The position numbers and the translations under genes are program-made. Below are positions 52,292-61,582 of a stretch of DNA of 64,000 nucleotides, one piece after another. How positions within the stretch are numbered: the first letter of the stretch is position 1; the number at the start of each line of letters is the position of its first letter. The DNA is taken from the NCBI RefSeq assembly GCF_009765165.1, contig NZ_VLNU01000001.1, forward strand, positions 3,667,399-3,731,398. Reading direction: 5' to 3'. The notes under the pieces were generated by a model, which saw only the letters and a program-made list of their open reading frames with translations, was not told the origin of the DNA and searched no databases. Source of the stretch: Lysobacter panacisoli (lineage in GTDB: Bacteria > Pseudomonadota > Gammaproteobacteria > Xanthomonadales > Xanthomonadaceae).

Positions 52292-53452
52292 CTAGCGTTC
52301 GAACGGCTTCGCCATCGCATCCAGCAACGAATGGCGCGCATCGTCGCCGGTGAGCTCCCACATGAAGACGCCACGCAGCCCTGCGTCCTTCGCGAAGCGC
52401 GCACGCAGGCCGATGGACCTGGAATCCTCGTAGCTGACGAAGATGCGCTCCTTGGCGTTGAACAGCCACGGCGTTTGCGCGACGGGATGCCAGTGCTGCG
52501 CCCAATCCGGGTTCTTCAACAGCTTCGACTCGATGTTGCGCCAGTCGCCGGCATCGTAGGTCCCGCTGTAGGACTGGTACAGACCTTCCCTACCAGTACC
52601 GGTGACGCGGAAACCACGGCCGTAGAACGGCACGCCGAGCACCAGCTTGTCCGCTGGCACGCCATGCTCGCGGTAGTACGCGACTGCGCCTTCGACGTTG
52701 TTCCAGCGTCGCAGTTCCGGTGGCAGCGGGTCGTTCGCGACCTCGCGCAGCGGTGCGTTGAAGGTGGACACCGTGGAGAACGCGGTGCCCATGTCGTAGG
52801 TCATCAGGTTGATGAAATCCAGCACGCGGCCCAGTTCTTCCAGCTCGAAACTGAGCACAGGATCGTACGGGCCCGCCGATTGCATGCGCCCGACCGGCAG
52901 CGCCGCCGTAAGCAGGTACGACTGGCCGCGCGTCTTGCCGAGCGCGTCGAGCTGGCGACGGAACTCCTGCGCCAGCAGCGTCATGTTGCGCCGGTCCTCC
53001 GGTCGTGCCGCGATCTCCTTCGGCCCGCCGTACACCGGGAACTCCCAGTCGATGTCCACGCCGTCGAAGCTGCCGCGATGCGCATCGAAGAACATCGCCA
53101 CACACGAAGACACGAAACGCCTGCGACTGTCGTCATTCAGCGCCGCATCGGAGAAGCCGCCCGCTTCCCAACCGCCGATGGAGATCAGCGTGTGCAGTCT
53201 CGGGTGTTCGCGCTTCAGCTCCGCCAGCGCCTTGAAGTGCGCATCGGCCTGCGGCGCAACCACGCAGCGTCCATCCTCGATGCGCGCGAAGGCGTAGAAC
53301 AGGTGCGTCAATCGATCCGCCGGAATGTCCTTTACCGGATAGCGTTCGGCGGAGCCGCCCGGGTAGTACGCACCGACGATGGGCTCCGCGAGTGCGTGGG
53401 GAATGGGGCCCAGGGCCACGACGAGAGCCAGGAAGATCAGGAGCTTGCGCAT
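52292..53452 (-). CDS. Glycoside hydrolase family 18 (chitinase-like) protein
   Basis: This 386-residue exported enzyme (signal LLIFLALVVALGPIPHALA) has the GH18 marks SIGGW at 91-95 and FDGVDIDWE at 129-137 with catalytic E137, then VLGVPFYGRGF and GLRGVFMWELTGDD. A complete barrel is present with no chitin-binding domain. It probably hydrolyses chitin or chitooligosaccharides in the periplasm or outside the cell, fitting the predatory or degradative habit of Lysobacter-like bacteria. Confidence 0.93.
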   Translation of the reverse strand: MRKLLIFLALVVALGPIPHALAEPIVGAYYPGGSAERYPVKDIPADRLTHLFYAFARIEDGRCVVAPQADAHFKALAELKREHPRLHTLISIGGWEAGGFSDAALNDDSRRRFVSSCVAMFFDAHRGSFDGVDIDWEFPVYGGPKEIAARPEDRRNMTLLAQEFRRQLDALGKTRGQSYLLTAALPVGRMQSAGPYDPVLSFELEELGRVLDFINLMTYDMGTAFSTVSTFNAPLREVANDPLPPELRRWNNVEGAVAYYREHGVPADKLVLGVPFYGRGFRVTGTGREGLYQSYSGTYDAGDWRNIESKLLKNPDWAQHWHPVAQTPWLFNAKERIFVSYEDSRSIGLRARFAKDAGLRGVFMWELTGDDARHSLLDAMAKPFER

Positions 53453-53643
53453 CAGCGGACGGTCCGAATCGAGTCGCGTCGATGGTACCGGACCCGTTCC
53501 GGTCTGCCCCACGCCGGCGTAAACGTCCCGGGAGGCTGCGCTTCCCGGGCGCCCCGCCACCCGGCAAACGGTGACCGCCCCAGGGTGCCGAAGTCGTTGC
53601 CAAGGGTGGGTTTCCCCTCAGCCGCCGCACGAGGGCTCTGCTC

Positions 53644-55128
53644 GTGTCCATCGATGTCCTGGTAGAAGAGCTGTTCCAACGATTCCCTGGGCTCCGCCGC
53701 GTGCTGCGCTGGTTCGCGCTGACCTCTATGGCGCTGGGGCTGCTGGCCGCGATCCTTGGGCACGTTTCGGAAATCCGTGACGGGCTGTTCGAGATTCTGG
53801 GCCCGAACCATCTGTTGACGATCCACTTCGGCATGGCGCTCCTCGTGGGCGTCACGTTTCTTGCCGCCTACCTCGTACTGTTCGTCTGGATCTACAGGCG
53901 CCACCTGGCACGCATCGAGAAGGCCGCCCGACGCAGGACGCTTGTTTCCGCCACCGTCCTCCTCGTGAGCGGACTCGCGGCCGGAAGCATCTACGCGGCG
54001 TTGCCGCCGAAACCCGACCTTGAGCGCGTGATGACCAGCGAAGCCGGCAAGATGCGCAGGGAACTGATCGAACTGGGAAAACCCGAAGGAGGCATGCGGA
54101 CCAATCGCATCGACAATGCCTCGATGCTGCAGGTCTGGTCGTCGGCGCAGTGTCTCGTCGCGATCATGTCCAGCCCGGACGCAATGACGGACGAGGAAGC
54201 ACGCCAGATCCGCGATCATCTCGATTTCATAAACCGCAGCCAGTTACCCGGAGCCGAAGGCTGGGGCTACGTCCACGAACTTCGCTGGGGCGTGACCGAA
54301 GTGAATGCGTGGGTCGTGCTTGCCGAACTCATGTCGACACGACCGGATCTCATCGGAAGGATCTGGGGCAACCGATCGCCGGAAGCCATCTCGCGCCTGG
54401 CCCACCATGTCGACGACCTGTCGCACCGGCAGACGCGTGGCGGCGGGTGGGCGCCCATCAACGTCACCGACAAGGACGAATACGCCCGCACCTATTCGAC
54501 CGTCATGGCAACGTGGGCGCTGGTCGAAGTCGAGCGACGCGCCGATCTGAAGCTGTCGTCGCAGAAGGATGCGATCAACGGCGGGATCCGCTGGCTCCTG
54601 AAGTATTACGACAACGACATGGAAAGCTGGGTCCCCAACCCCATCCGACAGCAGCAGACCGAAAGCTATGTCGGATTGACCACACAAACACTGTATGTCA
54701 TCGAGCGAGCCCGCCCACTGCACTTCTATCTTCTCGACGGCAATCCGACCTACGAACGCGCCCAACGGCACATGGCGGACCTCATGTCCGACTCGCGGCG
54801 ACGCACGACGGATCCGCTGAGTGATCGACCAGTCGGAAGGAACGACAGGACACACGATTCCGACGTCTACATCGGCGACCGCATGCTGGAGGGAAGTACG
54901 TTCCTCTGGTTCCCCTGGACCGCCGCCTACTGCTCCGAAATGAAGGAAGGTCGCTTGACCGACCCACGAATCGATTCGGGCTGCACGCTACTCGCCCAGC
55001 GGAGCAACGAACTCATCAAGCACGCACGCGCAGAACCCTATGCCTATGTGATGGCGGAAAGCCTGTACGCCATCAACGTCAACCTGGCGCGTGTCGCGCG
55101 GCGCCCTCCGGTATCGACGCAGGACTGA
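53644..55128 (+). CDS. Membrane-anchored alpha/alpha-toroid-like protein
   Basis: This 494-residue protein, from a GTG start, has three N-terminal hydrophobic helices (near 22-42, 62-85, 100-115) and then a large helical domain with terpene-cyclase or prenyltransferase-like repeats: EGWGYVHELRWGVTEVNAW, GGGWAPINVTDKDEYARTY, STVMATWALVEVERR, ESYVGLTTQTLYVIERARPL. The QW-like repeats suggest an alpha/alpha toroid, but no catalytic DxDD was found. No close relative is recognised and the neighbours do not hint at a role. Confidence 0.68.
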   Translation: MSIDVLVEELFQRFPGLRRVLRWFALTSMALGLLAAILGHVSEIRDGLFEILGPNHLLTIHFGMALLVGVTFLAAYLVLFVWIYRRHLARIEKAARRRTLVSATVLLVSGLAAGSIYAALPPKPDLERVMTSEAGKMRRELIELGKPEGGMRTNRIDNASMLQVWSSAQCLVAIMSSPDAMTDEEARQIRDHLDFINRSQLPGAEGWGYVHELRWGVTEVNAWVVLAELMSTRPDLIGRIWGNRSPEAISRLAHHVDDLSHRQTRGGGWAPINVTDKDEYARTYSTVMATWALVEVERRADLKLSSQKDAINGGIRWLLKYYDNDMESWVPNPIRQQQTESYVGLTTQTLYVIERARPLHFYLLDGNPTYERAQRHMADLMSDSRRRTTDPLSDRPVGRNDRTHDSDVYIGDRMLEGSTFLWFPWTAAYCSEMKEGRLTDPRIDSGCTLLAQRSNELIKHARAEPYAYVMAESLYAINVNLARVARRPPVSTQD

Positions 55129-55166
55129 TGCCGCGCGGCACCACCGGAATCACGCGCCGATCCGCC

Positions 55167-56090
55167 TCAGCGCGGCGCCAGTGCGAAATCGATCGCGGCG
55201 CAAACGGCCGCAGCCTGCGCGGCGTTGCACTGCTCGGGCGTGGCGCGCGGGCTGTCGGGATAGACCTCGGTAGTGGTCTTGTAGCGCGCATCGGTCATGC
55301 CCGCGCACAGGCCGAGCTTGCGCAGCGGATAGCGGATGACGCCGGGCGCGACCACGGTCGAACCGATGATCTTGCCCTCGGCATCTGCCGGCGCGATGTG
55401 CGTGACTTTCGCGACCGCATCGATCACCGCCTGCTGGAACGCCGGCTGCGGATGTTCGCTGTCGTCCACCAGATAAAAACCATCGGGAATGCCGTCGGGC
55501 TCGAACGGCTTGCCGTCGCGTGCGGCGAGCGCGGGACGGAACTCGGACTCGTCGCTGTCTGTAGTCTCGTGCAGGTCGATGTGCACTAGCACACGCTCGC
55601 GCAGGGGCGCGACCAGTCGCATCAGCGCGGCAGATTCCTCGGCCGGGCTGTCGTCGCGGAAGGAACGGTTCGGGTCGACCGCGTTGGCGTTCCAGCGATG
55701 GATACGCTCGTACGCCCACGGACTGACGCACGGCGCGACGAGCAGGTTCGCGCGACCGGCGTACTCGTCCGCATGACGATCGACGAAGCGCAGCGCGCCG
55801 TGCACGCCGCTGGTTTCGTAGCCGTGTACGCCGCCGGTGACGAGCACGACAGGCAACGCATCGTTCCAGTCGCGATTGCGCAGCGCGAACAGCGCATGCG
55901 TTTCATCGGCGTACGTCAGCTGTCCGTATTGGACGACATCGAAGCGCTCGCGCAGCCGGTCGATCTCGCCGACCACTTCATCGGCGTAGCTGCGCTGCCG
56001 GCGCTGTCGCGACAGCCATTCCGCCTTCTCCGCCGCGCCCCACGCGATTCCGGGCGTTCCGATGGGATAGAAGGCGGTCGTGGCGTTCAT
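55167..56090 (-). CDS. M14-family zinc carboxypeptidase-like protein
   Basis: This 307-residue protein of the M14/AspA-like metallocarboxypeptidase family has VTGGVHGYETSGVHGALRF (H-x-x-E zinc pair), RWNANAVDPNRSF (substrate arginine), HIDLHETTD (third ligand His) and a late KTTTEVYPD with a candidate Glu. There is no signal peptide, so it is cytoplasmic. Substrate unknown. Confidence 0.88.
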   Translation of the reverse strand: MNATTAFYPIGTPGIAWGAAEKAEWLSRQRRQRSYADEVVGEIDRLRERFDVVQYGQLTYADETHALFALRNRDWNDALPVVLVTGGVHGYETSGVHGALRFVDRHADEYAGRANLLVAPCVSPWAYERIHRWNANAVDPNRSFRDDSPAEESAALMRLVAPLRERVLVHIDLHETTDSDESEFRPALAARDGKPFEPDGIPDGFYLVDDSEHPQPAFQQAVIDAVAKVTHIAPADAEGKIIGSTVVAPGVIRYPLRKLGLCAGMTDARYKTTTEVYPDSPRATPEQCNAAQAAAVCAAIDFALAPR

Positions 56091-56161
56091 TCGGGGGGCT
56101 CTGGCGTCGTCGCGGAAAACGCGACTTTAGCATCGCGGCACCACGCGGACCGGGCTCCGGT

Positions 56162-57361
56162 TCACGCCAGCGCGTCGATGCGGGCCATGACCATCGGACG
56201 GATGAGGTCTTCGCTGCGCTCCAGCGAGCGGTCGAGGCTGCGCCGCGCCCAGGCTTCGGATTCGCCCATGCACCGACGCGCGGACACCGCGTCGCCCTGC
56301 ATCGCGAACGTCAGCGCCTGCAGGCGAAGCTTCACGCAGGGCAGCGCCCATGCCACGTCTCGGTCGAGCTCGCCATCGAGCGGACCTTCGACCACATGTC
56401 CGGCCATCGCTGCCGCGAAACGCAACTCGCACCATGCCAGCGAGATGAAGCCGAGCATGGCCTGGTACACAGCCGGCTGCATCGCACCGACCTGCGCCTC
56501 GATCTCCTCGCGCATCGCGGCCGCTTGTTCCCACTCGCCGCGGTGATGGAACTGCTTCAGCCGCAGCCACGCATGCATGAAGGGACCGGGCTGCGCGTAG
56601 CGTTGCAGCGCCTGAATGTCGCGTTCGGGCAGGTCCTCGATGGTGCTACCCCACATCAGCAGGCTGTTCAGGCGCGCCATCACCATTGGCGGCTCGTCGT
56701 CGTCGATGCCGCGGAACCAGCGCCACAGCTGCAGGCCATCACTGCCGAAGGCGCCCGACGGCGTAGGAATCAGGTTCACGATGGCGATCGCGAGGTTGAA
56801 CACGCACAGCCCAAGCAGCAATGCGCCCGTCTCGTGGTGGCGCAGCGCCGATGCGCCGGCAAACGCGACTGCCGCGACCAGCAGATTCGCCAGAGGGCCT
56901 CCGGCGATCACGATGACGGCCTGTCGCGCCACCGGACGGTCCGGCGCGAACATCGACTGCACGAAGCCGGCGAACTCGCGTGGACCGCGCTTCCAGCGCA
57001 TGCGCAGGCCCCGGCGCATCAACTGGATGTTGACGCGTCCCACCTGCACCTGGACCACGCGTCCGCCGACCAGCAGTGCGCCAGCCGCGTGTCCGGCCTC
57101 ATGTGCGACGAACGTGAACAGCACCGCCGCACACCAGAACGGAATGAACCACAACGAATGCATGACGATGCCGCTGAGCAGCAGCAGGCCGAAGCCAGCC
57201 AAACCGACGAGCACCTGCAGCGCCTTGAAGATCGTCGTCAGCCAGGCCGGCGGCAGCCAGTCCGCGCCACCTTCGGCCAGGCCGAGCATGTCCAGCGACA
57301 GGCCAGCCGCAGCCAGCACTTGCTCGTCACTGTGCGCCGCCGTTTCTTCGATTCCGTTCAT
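56162..57361 (-). CDS. M50 site-2-protease-like membrane peptidase with helical C-domain
   Basis: This 399-residue protein has HEAGH at 87-91 in a membrane helix (FTFVAHEAGHAAG) and the second motif NLIPTPSGAFGSDG (N196, D208), as in M50 peptidases, with further helices. Residues 230-399 form a soluble helical domain with paired-helix repeats (FMHAWLRLKQFHHRGEWEQA), maybe TPR-like. Such S2P enzymes cut membrane-embedded regulators. The start is at 57361 with GGGGGCGGA; an ATG at 57385 is possible. Confidence 0.85.
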   Translation of the reverse strand: MNGIEETAAHSDEQVLAAAGLSLDMLGLAEGGADWLPPAWLTTIFKALQVLVGLAGFGLLLLSGIVMHSLWFIPFWCAAVLFTFVAHEAGHAAGALLVGGRVVQVQVGRVNIQLMRRGLRMRWKRGPREFAGFVQSMFAPDRPVARQAVIVIAGGPLANLLVAAVAFAGASALRHHETGALLLGLCVFNLAIAIVNLIPTPSGAFGSDGLQLWRWFRGIDDDEPPMVMARLNSLLMWGSTIEDLPERDIQALQRYAQPGPFMHAWLRLKQFHHRGEWEQAAAMREEIEAQVGAMQPAVYQAMLGFISLAWCELRFAAAMAGHVVEGPLDGELDRDVAWALPCVKLRLQALTFAMQGDAVSARRCMGESEAWARRSLDRSLERSEDLIRPMVMARIDALA

Positions 57362-57419
57362 TCCGCCCCCAGCGGATGTCCCCATGCGCCGATGGTATCG
57401 CTTCGCCGGCGCGCGCGGC

Positions 57420-58304
57420 TCAGCGCAGGCGCTTCTCGAACCAGTGGTCCGCGTACGGATTGTCGTTGTACGGGGCGATCTCGCGGTAGCCGCTGCGCGC
57501 GTAAAGCGCACGCGCTTCGGTCAGGCTGCGATTGGTGTCCAGGCGGATGGTGCGCAGACCCATGTCGCGCGCCTGCAACTCCAGCGCATCGAGCAGGCGT
57601 TGCGCGATGCCCAGCCCGCGCGCGGACGGCGCGACCCACATGCGTTTGATCTCGCCGACGCCGCGACCCAGCACCTTCAATGCGCCGCAGCCCAGCGCAT
57701 GCTCGTCGAGGCGTGCGAGCAACAGCACACCCGAGGGCGGCACCAGTTCCTGCGGATCGGCCGACGGCCCGCGCGAGGGATCGAAGCCGGATTCGAAACG
57801 TTCCGCCAGTTCGCGCAGGTAAGCGTCGATGCAGGCGTGCGCATCGTTGCTGGAGGGATCTTCCGCGGCGACCGTCACCGACGCCGCACGCATCAGGCGC
57901 TCCACCTCCGCCATCGCCGCGACGAGTCGTCCGCGCTGCGACTCGCCGAGCGATTCCAGCAGCGACGTCGCGAACGCCTCCGAGCAGCGGTCGAGCGCTT
58001 CCACCTCGCGCCGTCCCTTGGCCGTCAGTGTGATGCGACGCACGCGTGCGTCGTCCGGCGCGGGCTGCGACTTCAGCAGGCCCTGCGCTTCCAGAGAACG
58101 CAATAGTCGGCTGATGTAGCCCGAATCCAGCGACAGCCGCGCGCGCAGCTCGCGTACGGACGCACCGTCGCGTCCGATCTCGAACAAGAGCCGTGACTCC
58201 GCCAGCGGGCGGCCGCGTCCGAGGTAATCGTCGTCGAGCACGCCGATGCGGCGCGTGACCGTCCGGTTGAAGCGCCGGACCTGTTGGATCTGGCTTTCGT
58301 CCAT
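57420..58304 (-). CDS. MarR-GNAT fusion regulator/acetyltransferase
   Basis: This 294-residue protein has an N-terminal winged-helix MarR domain (about 10-140; ESRLLFEIGRDGASVRELRA, LDSGYISRLLRSLEAQGLL) and a C-terminal GNAT acetyltransferase domain (about 150-294; RMWVAPSARGLGIAQRLLDA with the Q/RxxGxG/A acetyl-CoA motif, LYARSGYREIAPYNDN). The palindrome just before its start suggests autoregulation. Substrate unknown. Confidence 0.92.
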   Translation of the reverse strand: MDESQIQQVRRFNRTVTRRIGVLDDDYLGRGRPLAESRLLFEIGRDGASVRELRARLSLDSGYISRLLRSLEAQGLLKSQPAPDDARVRRITLTAKGRREVEALDRCSEAFATSLLESLGESQRGRLVAAMAEVERLMRAASVTVAAEDPSSNDAHACIDAYLRELAERFESGFDPSRGPSADPQELVPPSGVLLLARLDEHALGCGALKVLGRGVGEIKRMWVAPSARGLGIAQRLLDALELQARDMGLRTIRLDTNRSLTEARALYARSGYREIAPYNDNPYADHWFEKRLR

Positions 58305-58326
58305 TGCCTGACTTTAGTCAGACAAT
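58305..58326. promoter_or_regulatory. Palindromic operator before the MarR-GNAT gene
   Basis: TTGCCTGAC and GTCAGACAA flank TTTA: an inverted repeat with 8 of 9 paired positions, abutting the start codon and covering the ribosome binding site of the MarR-GNAT gene. MarR proteins bind 16-22 bp palindromes of this kind, so negative autoregulation is likely. Confidence 0.72.
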
Positions 58327-58386
58327 TGGTTCCGATCAAGCCCGCCATGTGCCCCGCCCGACCGACGGTATCGATGACTGCTCCGG

Positions 58387-58809
58387 TCACGCGTAATGCG
58401 CCGCGATCATCGCCACCACCACATAGCGCGCGACCTTGGCCACGGCGACCAGCACCAGGAACACCCTCAGCGGTTCGCGCATAACGCCGGCCGCCAGCGT
58501 CAGCGGATCGCCGATGATCGGCATCCAGCTCAGCAGCAGCGACCACTTGCCGTAGCGTGCGTACCACGCCTGTGCGCGCGCCAGCTGCGCCGGCTTGACG
58601 GGGAACCAGCGGCGATCGGCGAAGCGCATGACTTCACGCCCGAGGAACCAGTTGACGGTGGAGCCGAGCACGTTGCCCACGCTCGCCACCAGCACCAGCA
58701 GCCACGGCACATAACCCGCCACGACCAGCCCGGCGAGCAGGCCTTCCGATTGCGCGGGCAACAACGTGGCGGCGACGAACGCCGCGGCGAACAGACCTAG
58801 GTAAGGCAT
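58387..58809 (-). CDS. YqaA-family membrane protein (VTT/DedA-like)
   Basis: This 140-residue membrane protein opens MPYLGLFAAAFVAATLLPAQSEGLL and contains GNVLGSTVNWFLGRE, RYGKWSLLLSWMPIIGDPLTLAAGVM, the YqaA/VTT pattern (F/W-x-P-x-x-G-D near the middle). It may act in lipid or small-molecule movement. No near neighbour shares this role, though a DedA-rhodanese protein lies at 16.9 kb. Confidence 0.9.
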   Translation of the reverse strand: MPYLGLFAAAFVAATLLPAQSEGLLAGLVVAGYVPWLLVLVASVGNVLGSTVNWFLGREVMRFADRRWFPVKPAQLARAQAWYARYGKWSLLLSWMPIIGDPLTLAAGVMREPLRVFLVLVAVAKVARYVVVAMIAAHYA

Positions 58810-58829
58810 CCCGCGATTCTACGGACCCG

Positions 58830-59930
58830 TCACGCCAGCGAAACCGCCTTGCCCGTGCGCACCGACTCGTAGATAGCCTGCATGATGCGCACGTCGCGCA
58901 GGCCTTCCTCGCCGGGCACCTTGGTCGGCCTGCTTTCGAGGATGCATTGCGCGAAGTCGTCCATCTCCGCGGCGAACAGGTCGATTTCCGGGAAGCGGAT
59001 TTCCTTGCCGTCGCTGCGGCGGCCGTGGTTGCCGTCGTAGAAGAAGGCCGGATCGAGTTCGAACCAGCCGCGCTCGGCGTTCACGCGCAGGTTCTGGATG
59101 CGGCCGGCCTTGTAGCTGGTGCTGCAATACGCGACCACGCCGCTGGGAAACTTCGTCGTCCAGACGATGGTTTCGTCGACCTGCGCGAACTTCACCGGAT
59201 CCGTCTTGGTCTCCAGCGCGGACACCAGCACGGGCTCTTCGCCGGTGAGGTAACGCGTGGCCTGCAGCGCGTAGATGCCGACGTCCATCAGCGCACCGCC
59301 GCCGGCGAGATCGCGCTTGAGCCGCCACTGGTCCGGATCGCCGACATCGATGGCGAAACCCGCCTGCAGGATCGTCGGCTTGCCGAAGATCTGCTCGCGG
59401 ACCAGGCGGATGCATTCCAGATGGTGCGGATCGAACTGGCACCGATAAGCAGTGCCGAGCATCCGCCCCGCCGCGCGGCACGCATCGATCATCTGCTGGC
59501 AGCGCTCGACGGAGATCTCCAGCGGCTTCTCGCAGAACACATGCTTGCCTGCCTTCGCTGCCGCGATGGTGTGCGGCGCATGCAGCGCGTTGGGCGTGAC
59601 CACGTAGACGATGTCGATATCGCGGTTATCGGCCATGCGATGCATCGTGTCGTACGAGTACACGCTGTCCGCGCGAATGCCGTACTTCGCCTTCCACGCC
59701 TCGGCCTTGGCAGGCGTGCCGGTGACGATGCCGGCCAGCCGGCAATGCTTGGTCTTCATCAATGCCGGCGCGATCTGGTGTTCGCTCAATCGCCCCAGCC
59801 CGCAGATCGCGATGCCTAGCTTGCGCGACTCGTTCGCGCGCGCCCGGGTGGAACTGGTGCTGATGAAAGGCGCCGCCGCCATCGCGACCGCGGTCGAAGC
59901 CAGGAACTGACGACGGGACACCTCGGGCAT
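58830..59930 (-). CDS. Tat-exported Gfo/Idh/MocA-family oxidoreductase
   Basis: This 366-residue protein has a twin-arginine signal (SRRQFLASTAVAMAAAPF). Then comes a Rossmann domain (GIAICGLGRLSEHQIAPAL, VYVVTPNALHAPHTIAAAKAGKHVFCEKP, the Gfo/Idh EKP motif) and a C-terminal dehydrogenase domain. It is related to glucose-fructose oxidoreductase and would act in the periplasm, probably with bound NAD(P). Sugar substrate unknown. Confidence 0.93.
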   Translation of the reverse strand: MPEVSRRQFLASTAVAMAAAPFISTSSTRARANESRKLGIAICGLGRLSEHQIAPALMKTKHCRLAGIVTGTPAKAEAWKAKYGIRADSVYSYDTMHRMADNRDIDIVYVVTPNALHAPHTIAAAKAGKHVFCEKPLEISVERCQQMIDACRAAGRMLGTAYRCQFDPHHLECIRLVREQIFGKPTILQAGFAIDVGDPDQWRLKRDLAGGGALMDVGIYALQATRYLTGEEPVLVSALETKTDPVKFAQVDETIVWTTKFPSGVVAYCSTSYKAGRIQNLRVNAERGWFELDPAFFYDGNHGRRSDGKEIRFPEIDLFAAEMDDFAQCILESRPTKVPGEEGLRDVRIMQAIYESVRTGKAVSLA

Positions 59931-60082
59931 GACCGGTCCTCGAGCGGGTGCTGCGGGAGAAGGTAACCGGGCCAAGGGCGTGAGGCCAGCGGTCCTGCCG
60001 GCGACAGGCATGAACCGGGATCTGACCAGATGTGAACACCGCTGGCATGGTCGCGCATAACCAGATCGAAGGTGTTCGGGCA

Positions 60083-60538
60083 CTACGGAGCATTCGACGT
60101 TGCGGTGCCCGAGTAGATCTGGCGGCGAATCCTTGGATGCCCCTTGTCGCCTGTGATGCCCGTCAGGACATTGACCTTGAGCGTGGTTGGTGTGGACAGG
60201 AATTCGAGCGTGAAGAGTTCTCCCTGCCATTCCTCATCCGTAACCTGGTCACGAATGGGCACCACAAAACGCACGACCACGCCATCCGGGGCCGGTGCAG
60301 TGCGCCATGTGGCCACCGCTACTTCGGGAAGTGGCATTCTGGCCATGTAGGTGCGCCCTCCCCCGAAGTCAGAGTCGCCCCGGTTGCCGCCAGGCAATAC
60401 CGTCTTGCCGTAGTCGATGCGGTAGTCGTAAACGCGCGGGCCGTCAATATCCATGTCCACGCTGTGCAGCCGTGACGACGACTTTGATGGTGTGCAGGCC
60501 GTTAGACACAGCATCAGCGATAGGAGTATGGACTTCAT
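60083..60538 (-). CDS. Array lipoprotein 1 (type A): candidate immunity protein
   Basis: This 151-residue lipoprotein (LMLCLTACTP, Cys15) is the most distal of five tandem paralogues. Shared blocks are YDYRIDYGKTVLPGGNRG, MPLPEVAVATWRTAPAPDG and VVRFVVPIRDQVTDEEW. It is nearly identical along most of its length to the first array gene at 62064. Lipoproteins encoded beside a DUF2235 lipase are typical immunity proteins that protect the periplasm or outer membrane. The immunity role is inferred. Confidence 0.75.
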   Translation of the reverse strand: MKSILLSLMLCLTACTPSKSSSRLHSVDMDIDGPRVYDYRIDYGKTVLPGGNRGDSDFGGGRTYMARMPLPEVAVATWRTAPAPDGVVVRFVVPIRDQVTDEEWQGELFTLEFLSTPTTLKVNVLTGITGDKGHPRIRRQIYSGTATSNAP

Positions 60539-60641
60539 GTTATGGGCCCTTTCCCGCACCAAACCCACCCAGACCGACGACGGCGGCGGGGACTCGGCAT
60601 CCCAGGCAGTAGATGCGGGTCTGCGTGTCGGGCACTGCTCG

Positions 60642-61094
60642 TCATTGGTCCGGATCTGCGGTGCTGCTGAAGTAGATTTGACGACTTTGCTCGGGATGCC
60701 ATTGGTTACCCGGAATGCCATTGGTGTCATTGACCTTGAGTGTGGTCGGCGTGGAATGAAATTCCAGCGCGAAGTGGTAGCCGTTCCATTCTTCGCTCGT
60801 CACCTGGTCGCGAATGGGCACTACAAACCGCACCACCGTGCCATCCGGGGCGGGTGCAGTGCGCCAGCTGGCCACGGCAACCTCCGGGAGCGGCATTTTG
60901 GCCATGTAGGTGAACCCACCCGCGAAATCCGAGAGGCCGCGATTACCGCCTGGCAGCACACTACTCCCATAGTCAATGCGGTAGTCGTAGACGCGATGGC
61001 CCTCGATGTCCATACGGATTGTATGGAGCTTGGAATGGGTCTTAGAGTCGCAGGCGGTCAGGCACAGCAGCATCAGTAACAGCACGGCTCTCAC
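60642..61094 (-). CDS. Array lipoprotein 2 (type B): candidate immunity protein
   Basis: This 150-residue lipoprotein (LLCLTACDS) uses a GTG start (AAGGA 9 bases upstream). It shares MPLPEVAVASWRTAPAPDG and VVRFVVPIRDQVTSEEWNGY with the others but diverges at the end (GIPGNQWHPEQSRQIYFSS). It is more divergent than its type-B neighbours, perhaps an older copy. Confidence 0.75.
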   Translation of the reverse strand: MRAVLLLMLLCLTACDSKTHSKLHTIRMDIEGHRVYDYRIDYGSSVLPGGNRGLSDFAGGFTYMAKMPLPEVAVASWRTAPAPDGTVVRFVVPIRDQVTSEEWNGYHFALEFHSTPTTLKVNDTNGIPGNQWHPEQSRQIYFSSTADPDQ

Positions 61095-61107
61095 GTTGCA
61101 GTCCTTG

Positions 61108-61569
61108 TCACGGGTCAAGCGCCCCTGCGGGCGTTGCAGTGCCCGAGTAGATCTGACGGATTGTCTTGGGGTGTTCACGGTCGTTCGTGATGCCATTGGT
61201 CACGTTGACTGTGAGCGTGGTCGTCGTCGAATGGAACTCCAGCGCGAAGTGGAAGCCGTTCCACTCCGCTTCCGTCACCTGCTCGCGGATGGGCACCATA
61301 AAGCGCACGGTTGCGCCGTCCGGAGCCGGCGCGGTGCGCCAGCTGGCCACGGCGACTTCTGGGAGCGGCATTTTGTCCATGTAGCTATACCCCCCCCCAA
61401 AGTCCGGATCACCATGATTGCCAAATGGCAAAACCGTAGTTCCGTAATCAATTCGGTAGTCGTAGAGAGTTGGTCCCTCAATGTCCATGCGGATGGTGTG
61501 GAGCTTGGAATTGGTCTTGGGCGCACAAGCGACCAGGCACAGCATCATCAGTAACAGCACGGCTCTCAC
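61108..61569 (-). CDS. Array lipoprotein 3 (type B): candidate immunity protein
   Basis: This 153-residue lipoprotein (MLCLVACAP) starts with GTG after AAGGA. Its C-terminal half is close to identical to that of array lipoprotein 4 (GITNDREHPKTIRQIYSGTA), pointing to recent duplication or gene conversion. The N-terminal half differs more (MDIEGPTLYDYRIDYGTTVL). Confidence 0.75.
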   Translation of the reverse strand: MRAVLLLMMLCLVACAPKTNSKLHTIRMDIEGPTLYDYRIDYGTTVLPFGNHGDPDFGGGYSYMDKMPLPEVAVASWRTAPAPDGATVRFMVPIREQVTEAEWNGFHFALEFHSTTTTLTVNVTNGITNDREHPKTIRQIYSGTATPAGALDP

Positions 61570-61582
61570 GTAGTAGTCCTTG

